61,745 nucleotides of DNA. Origin: Pseudomonadota bacterium (GTDB lineage: Bacteria > Pseudomonadota > Alphaproteobacteria > Caulobacterales > Caulobacteraceae). Positions 42,462 to 52,537 of this stretch are shown here, piece by piece (the first letter of the stretch is position 1; each line of letters begins with the position of its first letter). The stretch lies in contig JAKBBV010000012.1 of NCBI GenBank assembly GCA_021808285.1, positions 1-61,745 on the forward strand, written 5' to 3'. Made by a program: the position numbers and the translations under genes. The notes beneath the pieces were generated by a model. The model did no database searches and had not been told where the DNA came from. It was given only the letters and a program-made list of their open reading frames with translations.

Positions 42462-43733
42462 TCAGTCCTTCAGCCTGCGCACCTTGGCGCCGCAGGCGGA
42501 TAGCTTCTCCTCCAGACGCTCGAATCCGCGATCAAGATGGTAGACGCGATCGACCACCGTCTCGCCCCGGGCGGCCAGGCCGGCGATCACCAGCCCCACC
42601 GAGGCGCGCAAGTCCGTGGCCATGACCGGAGCGCCTTCCAGCCGCTCGACCCCGCGAACCCGCGCCTCGCGGCCCGAGACGGAGATGTCTGCGCCCATCC
42701 GCCGCAATTCCGGCGCGTGCATGAAGCGGTTCTCGAACACCGTCTCCCGAACCACGCTCTCCCCCTCCGCGAGCGACATCAGGGCCATGAACTGCGCCTG
42801 AAGGTCGGTGGGAAAGCCGGGAAAGGGACTTGTCTCGATATCCACCGCGGCAAGGCGGGCGCCGTTGCGGCGGATGATCAGGCCGTCATTCAGACGCTCG
42901 ACCCCAACGCCGGCCTCCTCCAACTTGGCGAGCAGCGCCTCCATATCGCCCGCACGGGCGCCGGTCAGGCGGACCTCGCCGCCGGCCATCGCCGCGGCCA
43001 TCGCGTAGGTGCCCGCCTCGATCCGGTCCGGGGCGACCGCATATTCGGCACCGGCGAGGCGGGACACGCCCCTGATGGTCATGTGCTCCGTTCCCGCCCC
43101 CTCGATCTGCGCGCCCATGGCGGCCAGACAGGCGGCAAGATCGACGATCTCCGGTTCGCACGCGGCGCCCGTGATGTCCGTCACGCCCTCGGCCAGGACG
43201 GCCGCCAGCATCGCGTGCTCGGTGGCGCCCACCGAACTGATGGGAAACGCGATCCGCGCGCCTTTGAGGCCGCGGGGCGCCTGGGCGTAGATATAGCCCT
43301 CATGGAGGTCGATATGGGCCCCCAGGGCGCGCAGGGCCGCCAGATGCAGATCCACCGGACGGGCGCCGATCTCGCAACCTCCGGGCAGGCTGACCTTGGC
43401 GTGGCCGGTGCGCGCCAGCAGGGGCCCCAGCACATTGAAGGAGGCGCGCATCTGGCGCACCAGTTCATAAGGCGCGAAGGCGCTGACGATTTCGCGCGTC
43501 TGGAGCAGGGTCTCCGGACCGCTAGGCCCCTCTCGCTCCTCCACCTCGGCGCCCAGACGGCGCAGCAGGGCGCCGAGAAATCGCGTATCGGCAAGTCGTG
43601 GCATCTGGGTCAGGCGTAGGGGCTCGTCGGTGAGAAGACTCGCCACCATGAGCTTGATGGCGGAGTTCTTTGCCCCGCTTATGGCGATGTCGCCGTGAAG
43701 CGGCGCTCCCCCCGTGATGGCGATTCTGTCCAT
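42462..43733 (-). CDS. murA: UDP-N-acetylglucosamine 1-carboxyvinyltransferase
   Basis: MurA transfers enolpyruvate to UDP-GlcNAc, the first committed step of peptidoglycan synthesis. Lys22 in [10 protein letters not shown] and the active-site Cys120 in [15 protein letters not shown] are present; the Cys is the residue alkylated by fosfomycin, so intrinsic target resistance by Cys-to-Asp change is absent. Length (423) is standard. The leader carries a small hairpin (43751-43765) just before the AAGGGG ribosome site. Confidence 0.97.
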   Translation of the reverse strand: MDRIAITGGAPLHGDIAISGAKNSAIKLMVASLLTDEPLRLTQMPRLADTRFLGALLRRLGAEVEEREGPSGPETLLQTREIVSAFAPYELVRQMRASFNVLGPLLARTGHAKVSLPGGCEIGARPVDLHLAALRALGAHIDLHEGYIYAQAPRGLKGARIAFPISSVGATEHAMLAAVLAEGVTDITGAACEPEIVDLAACLAAMGAQIEGAGTEHMTIRGVSRLAGAEYAVAPDRIEAGTYAMAAAMAGGEVRLTGARAGDMEALLAKLEEAGVGVERLNDGLIIRRNGARLAAVDIETSPFPGFPTDLQAQFMALMSLAEGESVVRETVFENRFMHAPELRRMGADISVSGREARVRGVERLEGAPVMATDLRASVGLVIAGLAARGETVVDRVYHLDRGFERLEEKLSACGAKVRRLKD

Positions 43734-43750
43734 CCCACCCCTTACCGCAC

Positions 43751-43765
43751 CCCGCCTGCGGCGGG
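43751..43765. repeat. Short hairpin in the murA leader
   Basis: CCCGCC (43751-43756), three bases, GGCGGG (43760-43765) are exact inverted repeats, 18-32 bases before the murA start and just ahead of its AAGGGG ribosome site. On the minus strand a T-run precedes rather than follows the stem, so it is not a terminator for upstream transcripts. Confidence 0.4.
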
Positions 43766-43809
43766 TCTAAAAACCAGATATCCATAAGCGGGAACCCGGC
43801 GACCGCCGA

Positions 43810-43974
43810 TCAGTTCCCGTCCGCGCCCGACGTCTCAGAGACGCCTGATCTTGCGGGCGCGGCCTTGCGCCGCCTCAGATTGGCCCTCAGAGCCGCCGCC
43901 AGACGCGCCTGCCGCTCCTCCGCCGCCCCGGCGCGCGGCGCTTTGCGATCAGGTGTGCGTTTCTCTTGGGTCAC
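43810..43974 (-). CDS. Small basic protein, hypothetical
   Basis: This is a possible 54-residue protein from GTG 43974, with the helix-forming ERQARLAAALRANLRRRKA near the middle. Similar short Arg/Ala-rich proteins occur beside murA in related bacteria as far as I recall. No strong ribosome site is seen. A longer in-frame reading from 44130 would run through the tRNA-Thr gene and is rejected. Confidence 0.5.
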   Translation of the reverse strand: MTQEKRTPDRKAPRAGAAEERQARLAAALRANLRRRKAAPARSGVSETSGADGN

Positions 43975-44073
43975 AAGGTGTGAGGTGGTCTCAGCCCGCG
44001 ACCACGTCAAGCGGGATTTCGCTTCCCACGGCCACACAGTTTCGCTAATCACCCGCCCTTCCCCGACGGGCGC

Positions 44074-44126
<53 letters not shown>

Positions 44127-44148
<22 letters not shown>

Positions 44149-44405
44149 GTCGGTTTTCCCCGCCCGTATTTCAGGCGGAGAGAGATCGGAGCTCCCACGC
44201 TCCGCGCGGGCAGGGCGGCGGGTCCGCCGATGGTCATGACTGGCCCGGGATGCGCCAGACGTGGGCCAGAGCGCCGCGACAGGGCTGGACCCATCAACGA
44301 GACGTCAGGGATGTGTGTCCCTTCATGGAGCGCGACGGGAGCCTGCGGTCGCGGACCGGGGTTCGCGGATGCGATCACGCTCGCCAGCAAGAGGATCAGC
44401 CTCAT
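44127..44405 (-). CDS. Possible small exported protein coupled to the metal RND pump
   Basis: This is a 92-residue reading frame whose ATG (44405) overlaps the stop of the RND pump as ATGA. It starts with a signal-like segment (MRLILLLASVIASANPG), followed by a Pro/Gly-rich mature part without recognisable motifs. Its last seven codons lie inside tRNA-Thr on the other strand, which argues against it. Kept as a candidate because coupling plus a signal peptide is more than chance would usually give. Confidence 0.35.
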
Positions 44406-47400
44406 CGCCGCCGTCCAAACCGGAACCCGCGCCTGGGCCGCGGGGCCTCCTCGCCAGTGAAGAAAATAACGAAAGCGGGCGCCACAGCCAGGAGCATGAT
44501 CGGCGCGGAGAGCATGCCGCCGACCACCACCGTCGCCAACGGACGTTGAACCTGACTGCCGATGCCGTGCGACAGGGCGGCGGGCAGCAGGCCGATACAG
44601 GCGGATAGCGCGGTCATCAGCATGGGCCGCATGCGTTGTTCCGCCGCCTGATACATCGCCTCCAGCGGCCTCTCGCCGCGGCTCCTGATGTGGTTGAAAT
44701 AGGTCATTAGCAAGATGCCGTTCATGGCCGAGACCCCGAACAGGGAGATGAATCCGACGTCGGCCGACACGCTTATCGGCAAGCGGGCGAGACAAAGGGC
44801 GATGATGCCTCCGCCCACGGCGAAGGGGATGCCAACCACCGCCATGAGCGCATCCTTGAGCGAGTTGAACATGCCGTAGAGCAGAAGAAAAATGAGCAGC
44901 AGACTGAGCGGCGCGACCACGGCGAGGCGTCTTTCGGCCAGTTTCAGGTCCTCAAACTCACCGGCCCAAACAAGACGGTAGCCGTTGGGGAGTTGGACAT
45001 TGCGGGCGATGCGCGCCTGCGCCTCCGCCACGGCGCCGCCAAGGTCACGTCCACGCACCGAGAACTTCACCGGCACATAGCGCTTGGTGGCCTCATGATA
45101 AATGTAAGCGGCTCCGGTATCCTCGCTGATCGTCGCCAGCTCGCTGAGAGGGATATAGGCCACCGCGCCGGTGGCTGTGGCGTAACCCACCTTCAGGTTT
45201 CGAATCTCCTCGACCGAGCGGCGCTGGTCGGGCTGGGCGCGCACCACCAGATTGAACTGCCGGTCGCCTTCCAGGACCGTGGTCGCCGGGGCGCCACCCA
45301 GGGCCGCCTGGATCACGGTATTGATGTCGCCGGTGTTGAGGCCATAGCGCGCGGCCTTCTCACGATCGATGCGGATGTCGAGATTGGGCTGACCCATGAC
45401 ATGGAAGATGCCGAGATCGGCGATCCCCCTGACCTGCGCCATCTGGTCATAGACCTGGGATGCGAGCCGTTCATCCTCCACCAGGTTAGGACCGACGATC
45501 TTGACCGAATTGGCGCCCTTCACGCCCGACAGGGCCTCTTCAACATTGTCCTGAATGTACTGGGAGAAGTTGAAGTTCACACCCGGCAGCTCGCGCTGGA
45601 AGGTGTGCAGGACCTCGTTGGTGAGCTTGTCCTTGGTGACCCCTGCCGGCCACTGGCTCATGGGCTTGAGCGGTACGAACAGCTCGATATTTGAGAACGG
45701 TGAGGCGTCGGTGCCATTGTCCGGACGCCCGTGCTGCGAGACCACGGTCTGGACCTCCGGATAGCGCAACAGGATCTCGCGGATCTTGCGCGTGGCCTCT
45801 GTGCCGTCGTCCAGGGTCATGGTCGGCGGCAGTGAGGCCCGAATCCAGAAATTGCCCTCCTCCAGGGCGGGCAGGAATTCGCTGCCCAGCCGCGTGGCGA
45901 GAAGCCCGGTTCCCACCAGGAAGGCGAGGCCGAGCGCCACCACCTGGCGCCGATGATCGAGCGACCAGCGCAGGACCGGCGAATAGAGGCGCCGGACGGC
46001 CCGTACGATGACCGTCTCGACCTCCTCCACCTTGCGCGGCAGAAGCAGGGAGGCCGCCACAGGCGTCACCGTGAAGGTGGCTATCAGGGCGCCGGCCAGG
46101 GCGAAGGCATAGGTCCGCGCCATGGGCCCGAAGATCTGCCCTTCGACGCCCTGCATGGTGAAAAGCGGGATGAAGGCCGAGACAGTGATAAGGCTGGAGA
46201 ACAGGACCGCGTTGTCCACCTGCATGGCGCTAAGGAGGATCAGGCGCAGACGGTTGGTCCAGACCGCGCGGCCCGCGCCGCGATAATTGACGGTGGGATC
46301 GGTGCCGAAATCGCCCTGCGCCAACCGCTCAAGCAGGACGAGCTGCTCGGGCCTGGGCTGCTGGGAGTTGCGGAAGATGTTCTCCACCAGGATCACGGCC
46401 GAATCCACGATGATCCCGAAATCCACAGCGCCGAGGGAGAGCAGGTTCGCGTCCTGGCCCAAGACCACCAGGATGATGATGCTGAACAGGAGCGCGAAGG
46501 GGATGTTGATCCCGACGATGATCGCGCTGCGCAGATCGCCCAGAAAGGCCCATTGGATCAGAAACACCAGAAGGCAGCCGAAGATCAGGTTCTCCAGCAC
46601 CGTGTGGGTGGTGACGCTGACGAGCTGCGCGCGATCATAATAGGGCTTGATCCGAACCCCGGGCGGCAGACTGCCGTCGTGATTCATTTGCGCCGCCATG
46701 GCCTTGATCTTCGGCAGGACATCGTGGGTGTGATAGTTGCGCCCGATCACCACGATCGCGGCGACGATGTCGTCGTCATGATCGCGGCCAGCGATGCCCA
46801 GGCGGGGCATGTAGCCGACGGAGACCTGGGCGATATCCTTGATCCTGACCGGGATGCCGTTCTGCTGCGCCAGGACGATATTCTCGATATCGCCGACCCT
46901 GTCGCCCTGGGTCAGGTCATCCGCGCCGCCATCGTCGATCAGGCCAATTCCGCGGATATTGACCGATTGCTGGCCGATGGCGATCTCCCGTCCCCCTACA
47001 TTCACATTGGCGTTTCCGAGCGCCGTGATGACCTGGGGAAGGGTGAGGCCGTAGCCTTGCAGCTTCTTGAGATCGACGGACACGTCGAACTCCTTGGTCG
47101 TCCCGCCCCAGCTATTGACCTGAACCACGCCCGGAATGGTGCTAAGGCGCCGTAGGACGATCCAATCCTGAACCGTACGGAGATTGGTGAGGCCGAAGTG
47201 CGGCGGCCCGGTGAGCTGGTAACGATAGACCTCACCCACCTCGCTCGACTGATTGATCTGGGGAATCTGGCCGCCGGGCAGAGTCACGCCCTGCTGCAGA
47301 GCCAGGGCGGCCTGCGTCGCTGCGAAATTATAGTCCACGCCGTACTTGAAGGTGACGCGCACGAAGCTGAGACCATAGAACGAGGTCGATCGGATATTGG

Positions 47401-47644
47401 CGATGCCGGGGGTGGAATAGAGAGCCACCTCCATGGGGATGGTGTAGTAGCGCTCCATCTCCTCAGCCGAGAGACCGCCCTGCTGGGCCGTGATCTCCAG
47501 AATGACCGGCGCCGGGTTGGGATAGGCCTCGATATTGAGCCGGGTGAAGGCGATCAGCCCACCCCCGACCAGAACCAGGAAGCCGAGCACGACGATCGCG
47601 CGCCGCGTCAGGGCGAAGGCGAGAACGGTCTTCAGCATGGACAC
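44402..47644 (-). CDS. RND efflux pump, CzcA/CusA (heavy-metal) family transporter
   Basis: This is a proton-driven inner-membrane pump of 1080 residues. The start (LAFALTRRAIVVLGFLVLVGGG) and early NIEAYPNPAPVILEITAQQGGLSAEEMERYYTIP-like region, of which AYPNP and SAEEMER are diagnostic, place it with heavy-metal RND pumps. TM4 has the acidic relay DFGIIVDSAVILVEN (Asp, Asp, Glu), as in CzcA. In the second half, GVSAMNGILLMTYFN replaces the usual Lys-containing TM10. The Met triad typical of CusA is not obvious, so the metal cannot be named, and a non-metal substrate is possible. Adaptor gene ends 39 bases upstream; outer-membrane factor is divergent at 49116. Confidence 0.92.
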   Translation of the reverse strand: MSMLKTVLAFALTRRAIVVLGFLVLVGGGLIAFTRLNIEAYPNPAPVILEITAQQGGLSAEEMERYYTIPMEVALYSTPGIANIRSTSFYGLSFVRVTFKYGVDYNFAATQAALALQQGVTLPGGQIPQINQSSEVGEVYRYQLTGPPHFGLTNLRTVQDWIVLRRLSTIPGVVQVNSWGGTTKEFDVSVDLKKLQGYGLTLPQVITALGNANVNVGGREIAIGQQSVNIRGIGLIDDGGADDLTQGDRVGDIENIVLAQQNGIPVRIKDIAQVSVGYMPRLGIAGRDHDDDIVAAIVVIGRNYHTHDVLPKIKAMAAQMNHDGSLPPGVRIKPYYDRAQLVSVTTHTVLENLIFGCLLVFLIQWAFLGDLRSAIIVGINIPFALLFSIIILVVLGQDANLLSLGAVDFGIIVDSAVILVENIFRNSQQPRPEQLVLLERLAQGDFGTDPTVNYRGAGRAVWTNRLRLILLSAMQVDNAVLFSSLITVSAFIPLFTMQGVEGQIFGPMARTYAFALAGALIATFTVTPVAASLLLPRKVEEVETVIVRAVRRLYSPVLRWSLDHRRQVVALGLAFLVGTGLLATRLGSEFLPALEEGNFWIRASLPPTMTLDDGTEATRKIREILLRYPEVQTVVSQHGRPDNGTDASPFSNIELFVPLKPMSQWPAGVTKDKLTNEVLHTFQRELPGVNFNFSQYIQDNVEEALSGVKGANSVKIVGPNLVEDERLASQVYDQMAQVRGIADLGIFHVMGQPNLDIRIDREKAARYGLNTGDINTVIQAALGGAPATTVLEGDRQFNLVVRAQPDQRRSVEEIRNLKVGYATATGAVAYIPLSELATISEDTGAAYIYHEATKRYVPVKFSVRGRDLGGAVAEAQARIARNVQLPNGYRLVWAGEFEDLKLAERRLAVVAPLSLLLIFLLLYGMFNSLKDALMAVVGIPFAVGGGIIALCLARLPISVSADVGFISLFGVSAMNGILLMTYFNHIRSRGERPLEAMYQAAEQRMRPMLMTALSACIGLLPAALSHGIGSQVQRPLATVVVGGMLSAPIMLLAVAPAFVIFFTGEEAPRPRRGFRFGRRR

Positions 47645-47683
47645 GCCGTTCGCAGCGGCCGGCCCGCGTCTGACGCTCTCGCC

Positions 47684-48877
47684 TCAGTCGTCATCAGGCG
47701 TCGCATTCAGCATGTTGTCGAGAAAGACCGCACCCTTGGTCACGGCCAGTTCCCCGGGCTGCAGACCCGTGAGAATCTGATCGTAACCATCTACGCTCAG
47801 CCCTACCGTGATCCGACGCTGGACGAAGTGACGCCGATCTCGGGTCACCCAGGCCGTGAGTGTCCCATCGCCCTCGCGCACCACGCCGTCCTGAGGTAGG
47901 GCGAGGCCCGGCGACGGCGGTCCGGTGGTGATCCGGAACGAGGCCAGCATTCCAGGCTTGAGACGGCCTGAGGGGTCGCGAATCTCCGATCGGAGCTCGA
48001 CCGTGTGGAGGTTCGGATCGACATTCGCGGCGATGGTCTGAATCCTGCCGGGAAATGTCACTCCGGGGACCGCATCGACCTTGACGCTCACCGCCTCGCC
48101 AATTCTGAAGTCTTGCGCTTCAGTCTCCGGCGCCTCCGCCAGCATCCAGAGTCTGGAGACATCGCTCACCGTGACAGGCGCCGGGCTGCCCCCGGGCTGG
48201 ACGAGCATGCCGAGCGCCGCGGCGCGCGTCGAGATCACGCCATCGGCTGGGCTACGGATGATCAGGGCGGGATCGACCTTGCGGCTGTGCACGATGGCGT
48301 CCACCTCCGCCTCGGACTTGCCGAACACCTTCACCGCCTGACGCGCCGCCGCATAGGCGCCCTCGGCCGTGATCTGGTCTGAAACGGCCTGATCAAGAGC
48401 GGCCTGAGACGCACCGCGGTCAGCGGCCAGATCGCGCGTGCGCTTGAGCGCCCGGCCGGTGAGATCCCGCACCCCCGCCGCCGCGATCAGGGTGGATTCC
48501 GCCTGGACCAGGTCGGGGCTCTCAAGGGTGAAAAGGGGCTGGCCCCTGCGCACATGATCGCCCAGCTGGACGAAGATGGCCAGGATCCTCCCTTGATAGG
48601 GCGTGGAGACGGGCGTGGTGTTATCCTGGTCGAAACCGATCGTCCCCACGGCATCCTGGCGTTGCGCGAAGTCGAGGCTGCGCACCGCCTCGATCTGGAT
48701 CAGATCGAGCTGCTTGGCGTTCAGTTCGACCGACGCCGGCATCGGACCCGGGGTCGCAGACGCGGCGGTCTTCGCGCCACAGCCCGCCAGGGCGCCGAGG
48801 GCGAGAGTCAGCGCCAGGGGCCTCGGGATCTGGCTCAGGCGGCGGCCGAACGGGATCTCGTCTCGCTGGGACTGCAT
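47684..48877 (-). CDS. RND efflux periplasmic adaptor (CzcB/CusB type)
   Basis: This is the membrane-fusion protein for the CzcA-like pump, 397 residues from ATG 48877, which has GAGGGGG immediately upstream; an ATG at 48973 would put 32 extra residues before the signal. The lipobox LAGC follows a hydrophobic stretch. Barrel-sandwich halves (TPYQGRILAIFVQLGDHVRRGQ; RSPADGVISTRAAALGMLVQPG), a helical hairpin and barrel domain (VTFPGRIQTI) are in the normal order. No His/Met-rich N-terminal metal domain is seen. Confidence 0.9.
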   Translation of the reverse strand: MQSQRDEIPFGRRLSQIPRPLALTLALGALAGCGAKTAASATPGPMPASVELNAKQLDLIQIEAVRSLDFAQRQDAVGTIGFDQDNTTPVSTPYQGRILAIFVQLGDHVRRGQPLFTLESPDLVQAESTLIAAAGVRDLTGRALKRTRDLAADRGASQAALDQAVSDQITAEGAYAAARQAVKVFGKSEAEVDAIVHSRKVDPALIIRSPADGVISTRAAALGMLVQPGGSPAPVTVSDVSRLWMLAEAPETEAQDFRIGEAVSVKVDAVPGVTFPGRIQTIAANVDPNLHTVELRSEIRDPSGRLKPGMLASFRITTGPPSPGLALPQDGVVREGDGTLTAWVTRDRRHFVQRRITVGLSVDGYDQILTGLQPGELAVTKGAVFLDNMLNATPDDD

Positions 48878-49115
48878 ATCCCCCTCGCACGCCCGGTCTG
48901 GGCCCTTCATCGCTTGACGCAGGTCTCTCAAGACTCGCGCAAATGCAATCTGCATCGCGCGCGCGACAGCCATGCGAACGAAGAAACAGACGCAATTTTT
49001 ACACCCCCTTCCTTCATGCCCCTTCGGAGCGCGGCTAGACTAGCCAAACTGAGGGCGTGTGCGGATGGCCGCCTTGCGAGGCGGGCCCCGATAGCTTTGA
49101 TCCTGGGACAACGCG

Positions 49116-50582
49116 ATGAGCCGGTCTGGACAACACGTCGCTGTGACCTTGGGCCTGGGGGCCCTTGGCTTGAGCGCCTGCGCCATGGGACCCCGCTTCC
49201 GTCATCCGGAACCTGGCGCGACCCTTGGCTATGGCGAAGCCGCGCAGACCTCGATCCCGGCGGACCCGGGCGCGGCGGGAGGCGAACAGCGGCTCAAGGC
49301 CGGGGCCGTGGTCGAGGCGCGCTGGTGGACCCTGTTCGGCTCGCCGGAGCTGGACAGGCTGGTCGATCAGGCGCTGAAGAACAGTTCCGATCTGGCCGCC
49401 GCCGAGGCGGCGCTGCGGGCGGCGCATCAGAACACCCTGGCCCAGAGCGGCGCGCTCTTGCCGACCGTCGACGCCGGGGCGAGCACCAGCCGCAACAAGA
49501 GCTCGACCTATCTCTCGCCGGTCCTGGGGGTCTCGCAATACTATTACTCTCTCCAGACGGCTCAGGTGAGCGTGAGTTACGCCGCGGATGTGTTCGGCGG
49601 CGTTCGCCGACAGATCGAGGCCGCGCGCGCATCCGAGGACCAGCAGCGCTATCAGTTCGAGGCGGTGCGTCAGACCTTGATCGCGAACCTCGTGGCGGCG
49701 GCTCTCAACGAGGCGGCGCTGCGGGCTGAGATTGCGGCACAGATCCAGGTCGTGGCGGAAAATCAGCGCATTCTGGCGGTGATCCGCGACCAGGCCGCCA
49801 AGGGCCAGGTCGCCCAGCAGGCCATCGCCGTCCAGGAGGGGGCCCTCGCTCAGGCCCAGGCCGCCCTCCCCCCGCTGCAGAGGGCTCGGGCCCAGGCCCG
49901 CGATCTTATCGCCTATCTCGTGGGCGTCAGCCCGGGCGAGGCGTCCCCGCCTAACATTGATCTGGCGACGCTTACCCTGCCCCACACTCTGCCGCTCAGC
50001 CTTCCGGCCGCCCTCGTGCGCCAGCGCCCGGACATTCTCCAGGCCGAAGCGAATCTGCATGCGGCGAGCGCGCAAGTCGGGGTGGCCATCGCCGCGCGCC
50101 TTCCCGCCTTCACCCTCACCGCCCTGGCCGGAGGGGCCTCGAGCGCCTGGTCCAATCTGCTCTCGAGCAGCGATTCAGAATGGTCGCTCGGCGCCGGCGT
50201 CGTCCAGCCGATCTTCGAGGGCGGCCTGCTCTATCGCCGCCAGAAGGCGGCGGAGGCGCAGCTCGATCAGGCCAAGTCGCAATATCGCTCAGCGGTGCTG
50301 GCCGCCCTGCAGAATGTGGCCGACACTCTGACCGCCCTGCGCACCGACGCCTCCGGCCTCGACGCCGCGGCCTCAGGGGAGCGCGCGGCCACGGATAATC
50401 TGGAGATCACGCGGCGCCAGCTCGATCGGGGACAGGTGACCGATATCGAACTTCTGACCGCGGAGCAGGCCGAACTCCAGGCGCGCCAGAGCCTCATCCA
50501 GGCTGAGAGCGCACGATTCACCGATACGGCCGCCCTGTTCGAGGCCCTCGGCGGCGGATGGTGGTCGGACGCCGAGAGCTGA
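49116..50582 (+). CDS. Outer-membrane efflux channel lipoprotein (NodT type), second copy
   Basis: This is a TolC-like factor of 488 residues with signal and lipobox GLSAC (Cys about residue 22), then the typical GPRFRHPEP. Two OEP halves are present, with ADVFGGVRRQIEA in the first and RLPAFTLTALAGG in the second. It is transcribed away from the CzcB-like adaptor, with a 238-base shared control region. By position it is the channel for the metal-type pump rather than for the pump at 1927, which has its own. Confidence 0.93.
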   Translation: MSRSGQHVAVTLGLGALGLSACAMGPRFRHPEPGATLGYGEAAQTSIPADPGAAGGEQRLKAGAVVEARWWTLFGSPELDRLVDQALKNSSDLAAAEAALRAAHQNTLAQSGALLPTVDAGASTSRNKSSTYLSPVLGVSQYYYSLQTAQVSVSYAADVFGGVRRQIEAARASEDQQRYQFEAVRQTLIANLVAAALNEAALRAEIAAQIQVVAENQRILAVIRDQAAKGQVAQQAIAVQEGALAQAQAALPPLQRARAQARDLIAYLVGVSPGEASPPNIDLATLTLPHTLPLSLPAALVRQRPDILQAEANLHAASAQVGVAIAARLPAFTLTALAGGASSAWSNLLSSSDSEWSLGAGVVQPIFEGGLLYRRQKAAEAQLDQAKSQYRSAVLAALQNVADTLTALRTDASGLDAAASGERAATDNLEITRRQLDRGQVTDIELLTAEQAELQARQSLIQAESARFTDTAALFEALGGGWWSDAES

Positions 50583-50636
50583 ACGCGGCGGCGCGGGACC
50601 CAGACGTGCGATGGGCGCCTGGCCGGCCGCGCCTCC

Positions 50637-52343
50637 TCAGAAGTGGACGATCAGGTCGCCGGCGGCCACCACCTGCGTCTTCTTGTCCGGCGGAACGCCC
50701 ATATCGCCGTTGCCGTTGAAGGCGGGAGCGTTGGCCGAATGGTACCAGGAGATCTCCGGCCTCATCTCGATCTGCGGCGAGACCCAGTGCTGCCAGCCGA
50801 GCGCGGCCTCGTAATAGGTGGTGGCGACGCCCGTCCTCTGGCCGACGATGTCGTCGAAGACCTCGCCTCGCAGGCTGAAGTTGTCGAGCGCTTCGGGGCT
50901 GTAGTTCAGGTAGAAAAGCGCCGTCTGCTCTGGTGCGTTGCAGGTGAGAGCGCCTGCATTGCGGCAATAGGCCCCTGCTGGCGCGTTGAAGGGCAGGAAT
51001 TGCGGCGAGAACGGCTCGCCCCCGCCAGCGATGATGGCCTGGCTGGCGGGATTGTTGAGGTTCGGGACTCCGTTCTCCTGAATGTGCCAAGTTTCGAACG
51101 CGACATGCCAATGATCATCGAACCGATGATAATAGGTCATGCCTAGCCACTGCAGGTTGTTGTAGCCATACTGTCCGTGATTGATGGCGTCGGCACAGAA
51201 ATAGACATTATCGCTGGCGCTATTGGACTGCATGCGAAGACAGGCTGTGACTGATGGAACGGCGCCGGGATCCTTGAGCAGGGTTTTGCCGGGATAGAGC
51301 GGGTCCGGGTTGCCCGCCAGGACATAGAGATTGGGAAGACGGGCCCCGGCGTTCCACAGGGCGGTGTCGCTGCCGACGCTGACCCCCAACTGCACGAAGA
51401 CGTTGCGGGTGACCGCGAGCGTGCCCTGAACACCCGTATTCGTATAGTTGTCGAACGTATAGGTTAGCGAGTGGCTATACATGTAGTTGTTCGGCGCGAG
51501 CTGCGCCTCTATGTCTGGGAGTGCGATATATCTTCCAAACCTGATGATGAGGCCCTTAAGAATATTTGGGACATAGACCTCCCCGTAGACCATGGGGAAA
51601 TCATAGCCGTAGGCCTTGTTATATTTGAGCAGCTGATAACTCGCGATCCCATAGGCCGTCGTATAACGATAGTCGGTCCCGTAAAGGGCAGAGATGCGGA
51701 ACCCCCAGTCCACATGGTCGGTCTGCACCGTGTCGGGGGTGCGCTCCACGTACAGGACCGCCTGATCCATCTGCAGCCGGTTGGGATTGTAGTCGTAGGC
51801 CGCAGGCGAGTTTCCGCCGCGCACGCTGCTGGAGCTCAGATTGCCGCCGAAATCAAACCAGCCATAGGCCTGGATGTGAGCGTCGCTCATGGCCTTGCCG
51901 AGTCCCGTGTCGGCGATGGCTGCCATCAGGGGGCTGTCGACCGAACTCGCGCGGTTGACCCCGATGTCCGTCGTCCCGCCGTAGGGCCACTCCGTGAACG
52001 GCATGGGCGGGGAGGTTGCCGGCTGGGAGGGCCATGGCGAGCGGCGGGACGCAGGCGCGTTCGGATCGGAGGGCGGCCCCGCCTTGCCGATCTCCCAGGC
52101 CTGGTAGGCGAAGAAGCGTTGGATCGGATTGGCGCCCAGGTCCGGAGCGGCGGGCGCCGGGGCGGCGACAGGCGGCGGGCTCTGGCGGGCGACGGACGCG
52201 ACCTCCGAATGTGCGTCGTCAGCGAACGCCCCACCAGCGAGGACGGCCACACTCATGACCCACGCCCCGAACCCGACTGTCCGCCGCACCGGGGCGGCGG
52301 CGCGCCAAGTCGGACCGAAGAGAGTCAATGACCGGCGCAACAT
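50637..52343 (-). CDS. Outer-membrane beta-barrel protein (porin-like)
   Basis: The product has 568 residues with a signal region (GAWVMSVAVLAGGAFA) and a C-terminus ending in a beta-strand with terminal Phe (AAGDLIVHF), the signature for BAM-dependent barrels. A Pro/Ala-rich linker and repeated aromatic alternating strands (WGFRISALYGTDYRYTT; NLQWLGMTYYHRFDDHWHVAFETWHI) resemble the putative beta-barrel porin-2 family. ATG 52343 is preferred; ATG 52466 gives a poor N-terminus. Cys residues (YFCAD; CRNAGALTCN) may form disulfides in a loop. It converges with the outer-membrane factor gene (54-base gap without a clear terminator). Confidence 0.75.
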   Translation of the reverse strand: MLRRSLTLFGPTWRAAAPVRRTVGFGAWVMSVAVLAGGAFADDAHSEVASVARQSPPPVAAPAPAAPDLGANPIQRFFAYQAWEIGKAGPPSDPNAPASRRSPWPSQPATSPPMPFTEWPYGGTTDIGVNRASSVDSPLMAAIADTGLGKAMSDAHIQAYGWFDFGGNLSSSSVRGGNSPAAYDYNPNRLQMDQAVLYVERTPDTVQTDHVDWGFRISALYGTDYRYTTAYGIASYQLLKYNKAYGYDFPMVYGEVYVPNILKGLIIRFGRYIALPDIEAQLAPNNYMYSHSLTYTFDNYTNTGVQGTLAVTRNVFVQLGVSVGSDTALWNAGARLPNLYVLAGNPDPLYPGKTLLKDPGAVPSVTACLRMQSNSASDNVYFCADAINHGQYGYNNLQWLGMTYYHRFDDHWHVAFETWHIQENGVPNLNNPASQAIIAGGGEPFSPQFLPFNAPAGAYCRNAGALTCNAPEQTALFYLNYSPEALDNFSLRGEVFDDIVGQRTGVATTYYEAALGWQHWVSPQIEMRPEISWYHSANAPAFNGNGDMGVPPDKKTQVVAAGDLIVHF

Positions 52344-52537
52344 ATCGAAGCCCCAAAACCTGCGAGAAAGATCGCCGTCTGACCGGACCGGGACTGAATC
52401 CCAGCCGTTCGGCCAACGTCCGCGTCCCGAGGGCGGAATTAGGATGGGTGCGCCTAAAGGCGCCATATCTAAGCTGCGGTTCGGCCGAAGGGCATGACGC
52501 CCCGGTCTCTCCCCGTCGCGCGAGCCAGGAGGGCGGG

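Noticed and set aside
42537-43619. 360-codon open frame opposite murA
   Set aside because: murA is complete with its active-site Cys; the antisense product shows no recognisable features.
45953-47155. 400-codon open frame opposite the CzcA-type pump
   Set aside because: The pump on the minus strand is intact and conserved; the plus frame has shadow composition (Asp/His/Arg-rich, no motifs).
48554-49729. 391-codon plus-strand frame across the metal-pump control region
   Set aside because: It runs antisense to the adaptor and out of frame in the channel gene, covering both starts and the control region.
50583-50636. Bidirectional terminator between the channel and porin genes
   Set aside because: The gap is GC-rich but lacks a clean stem followed by T-runs on either strand.
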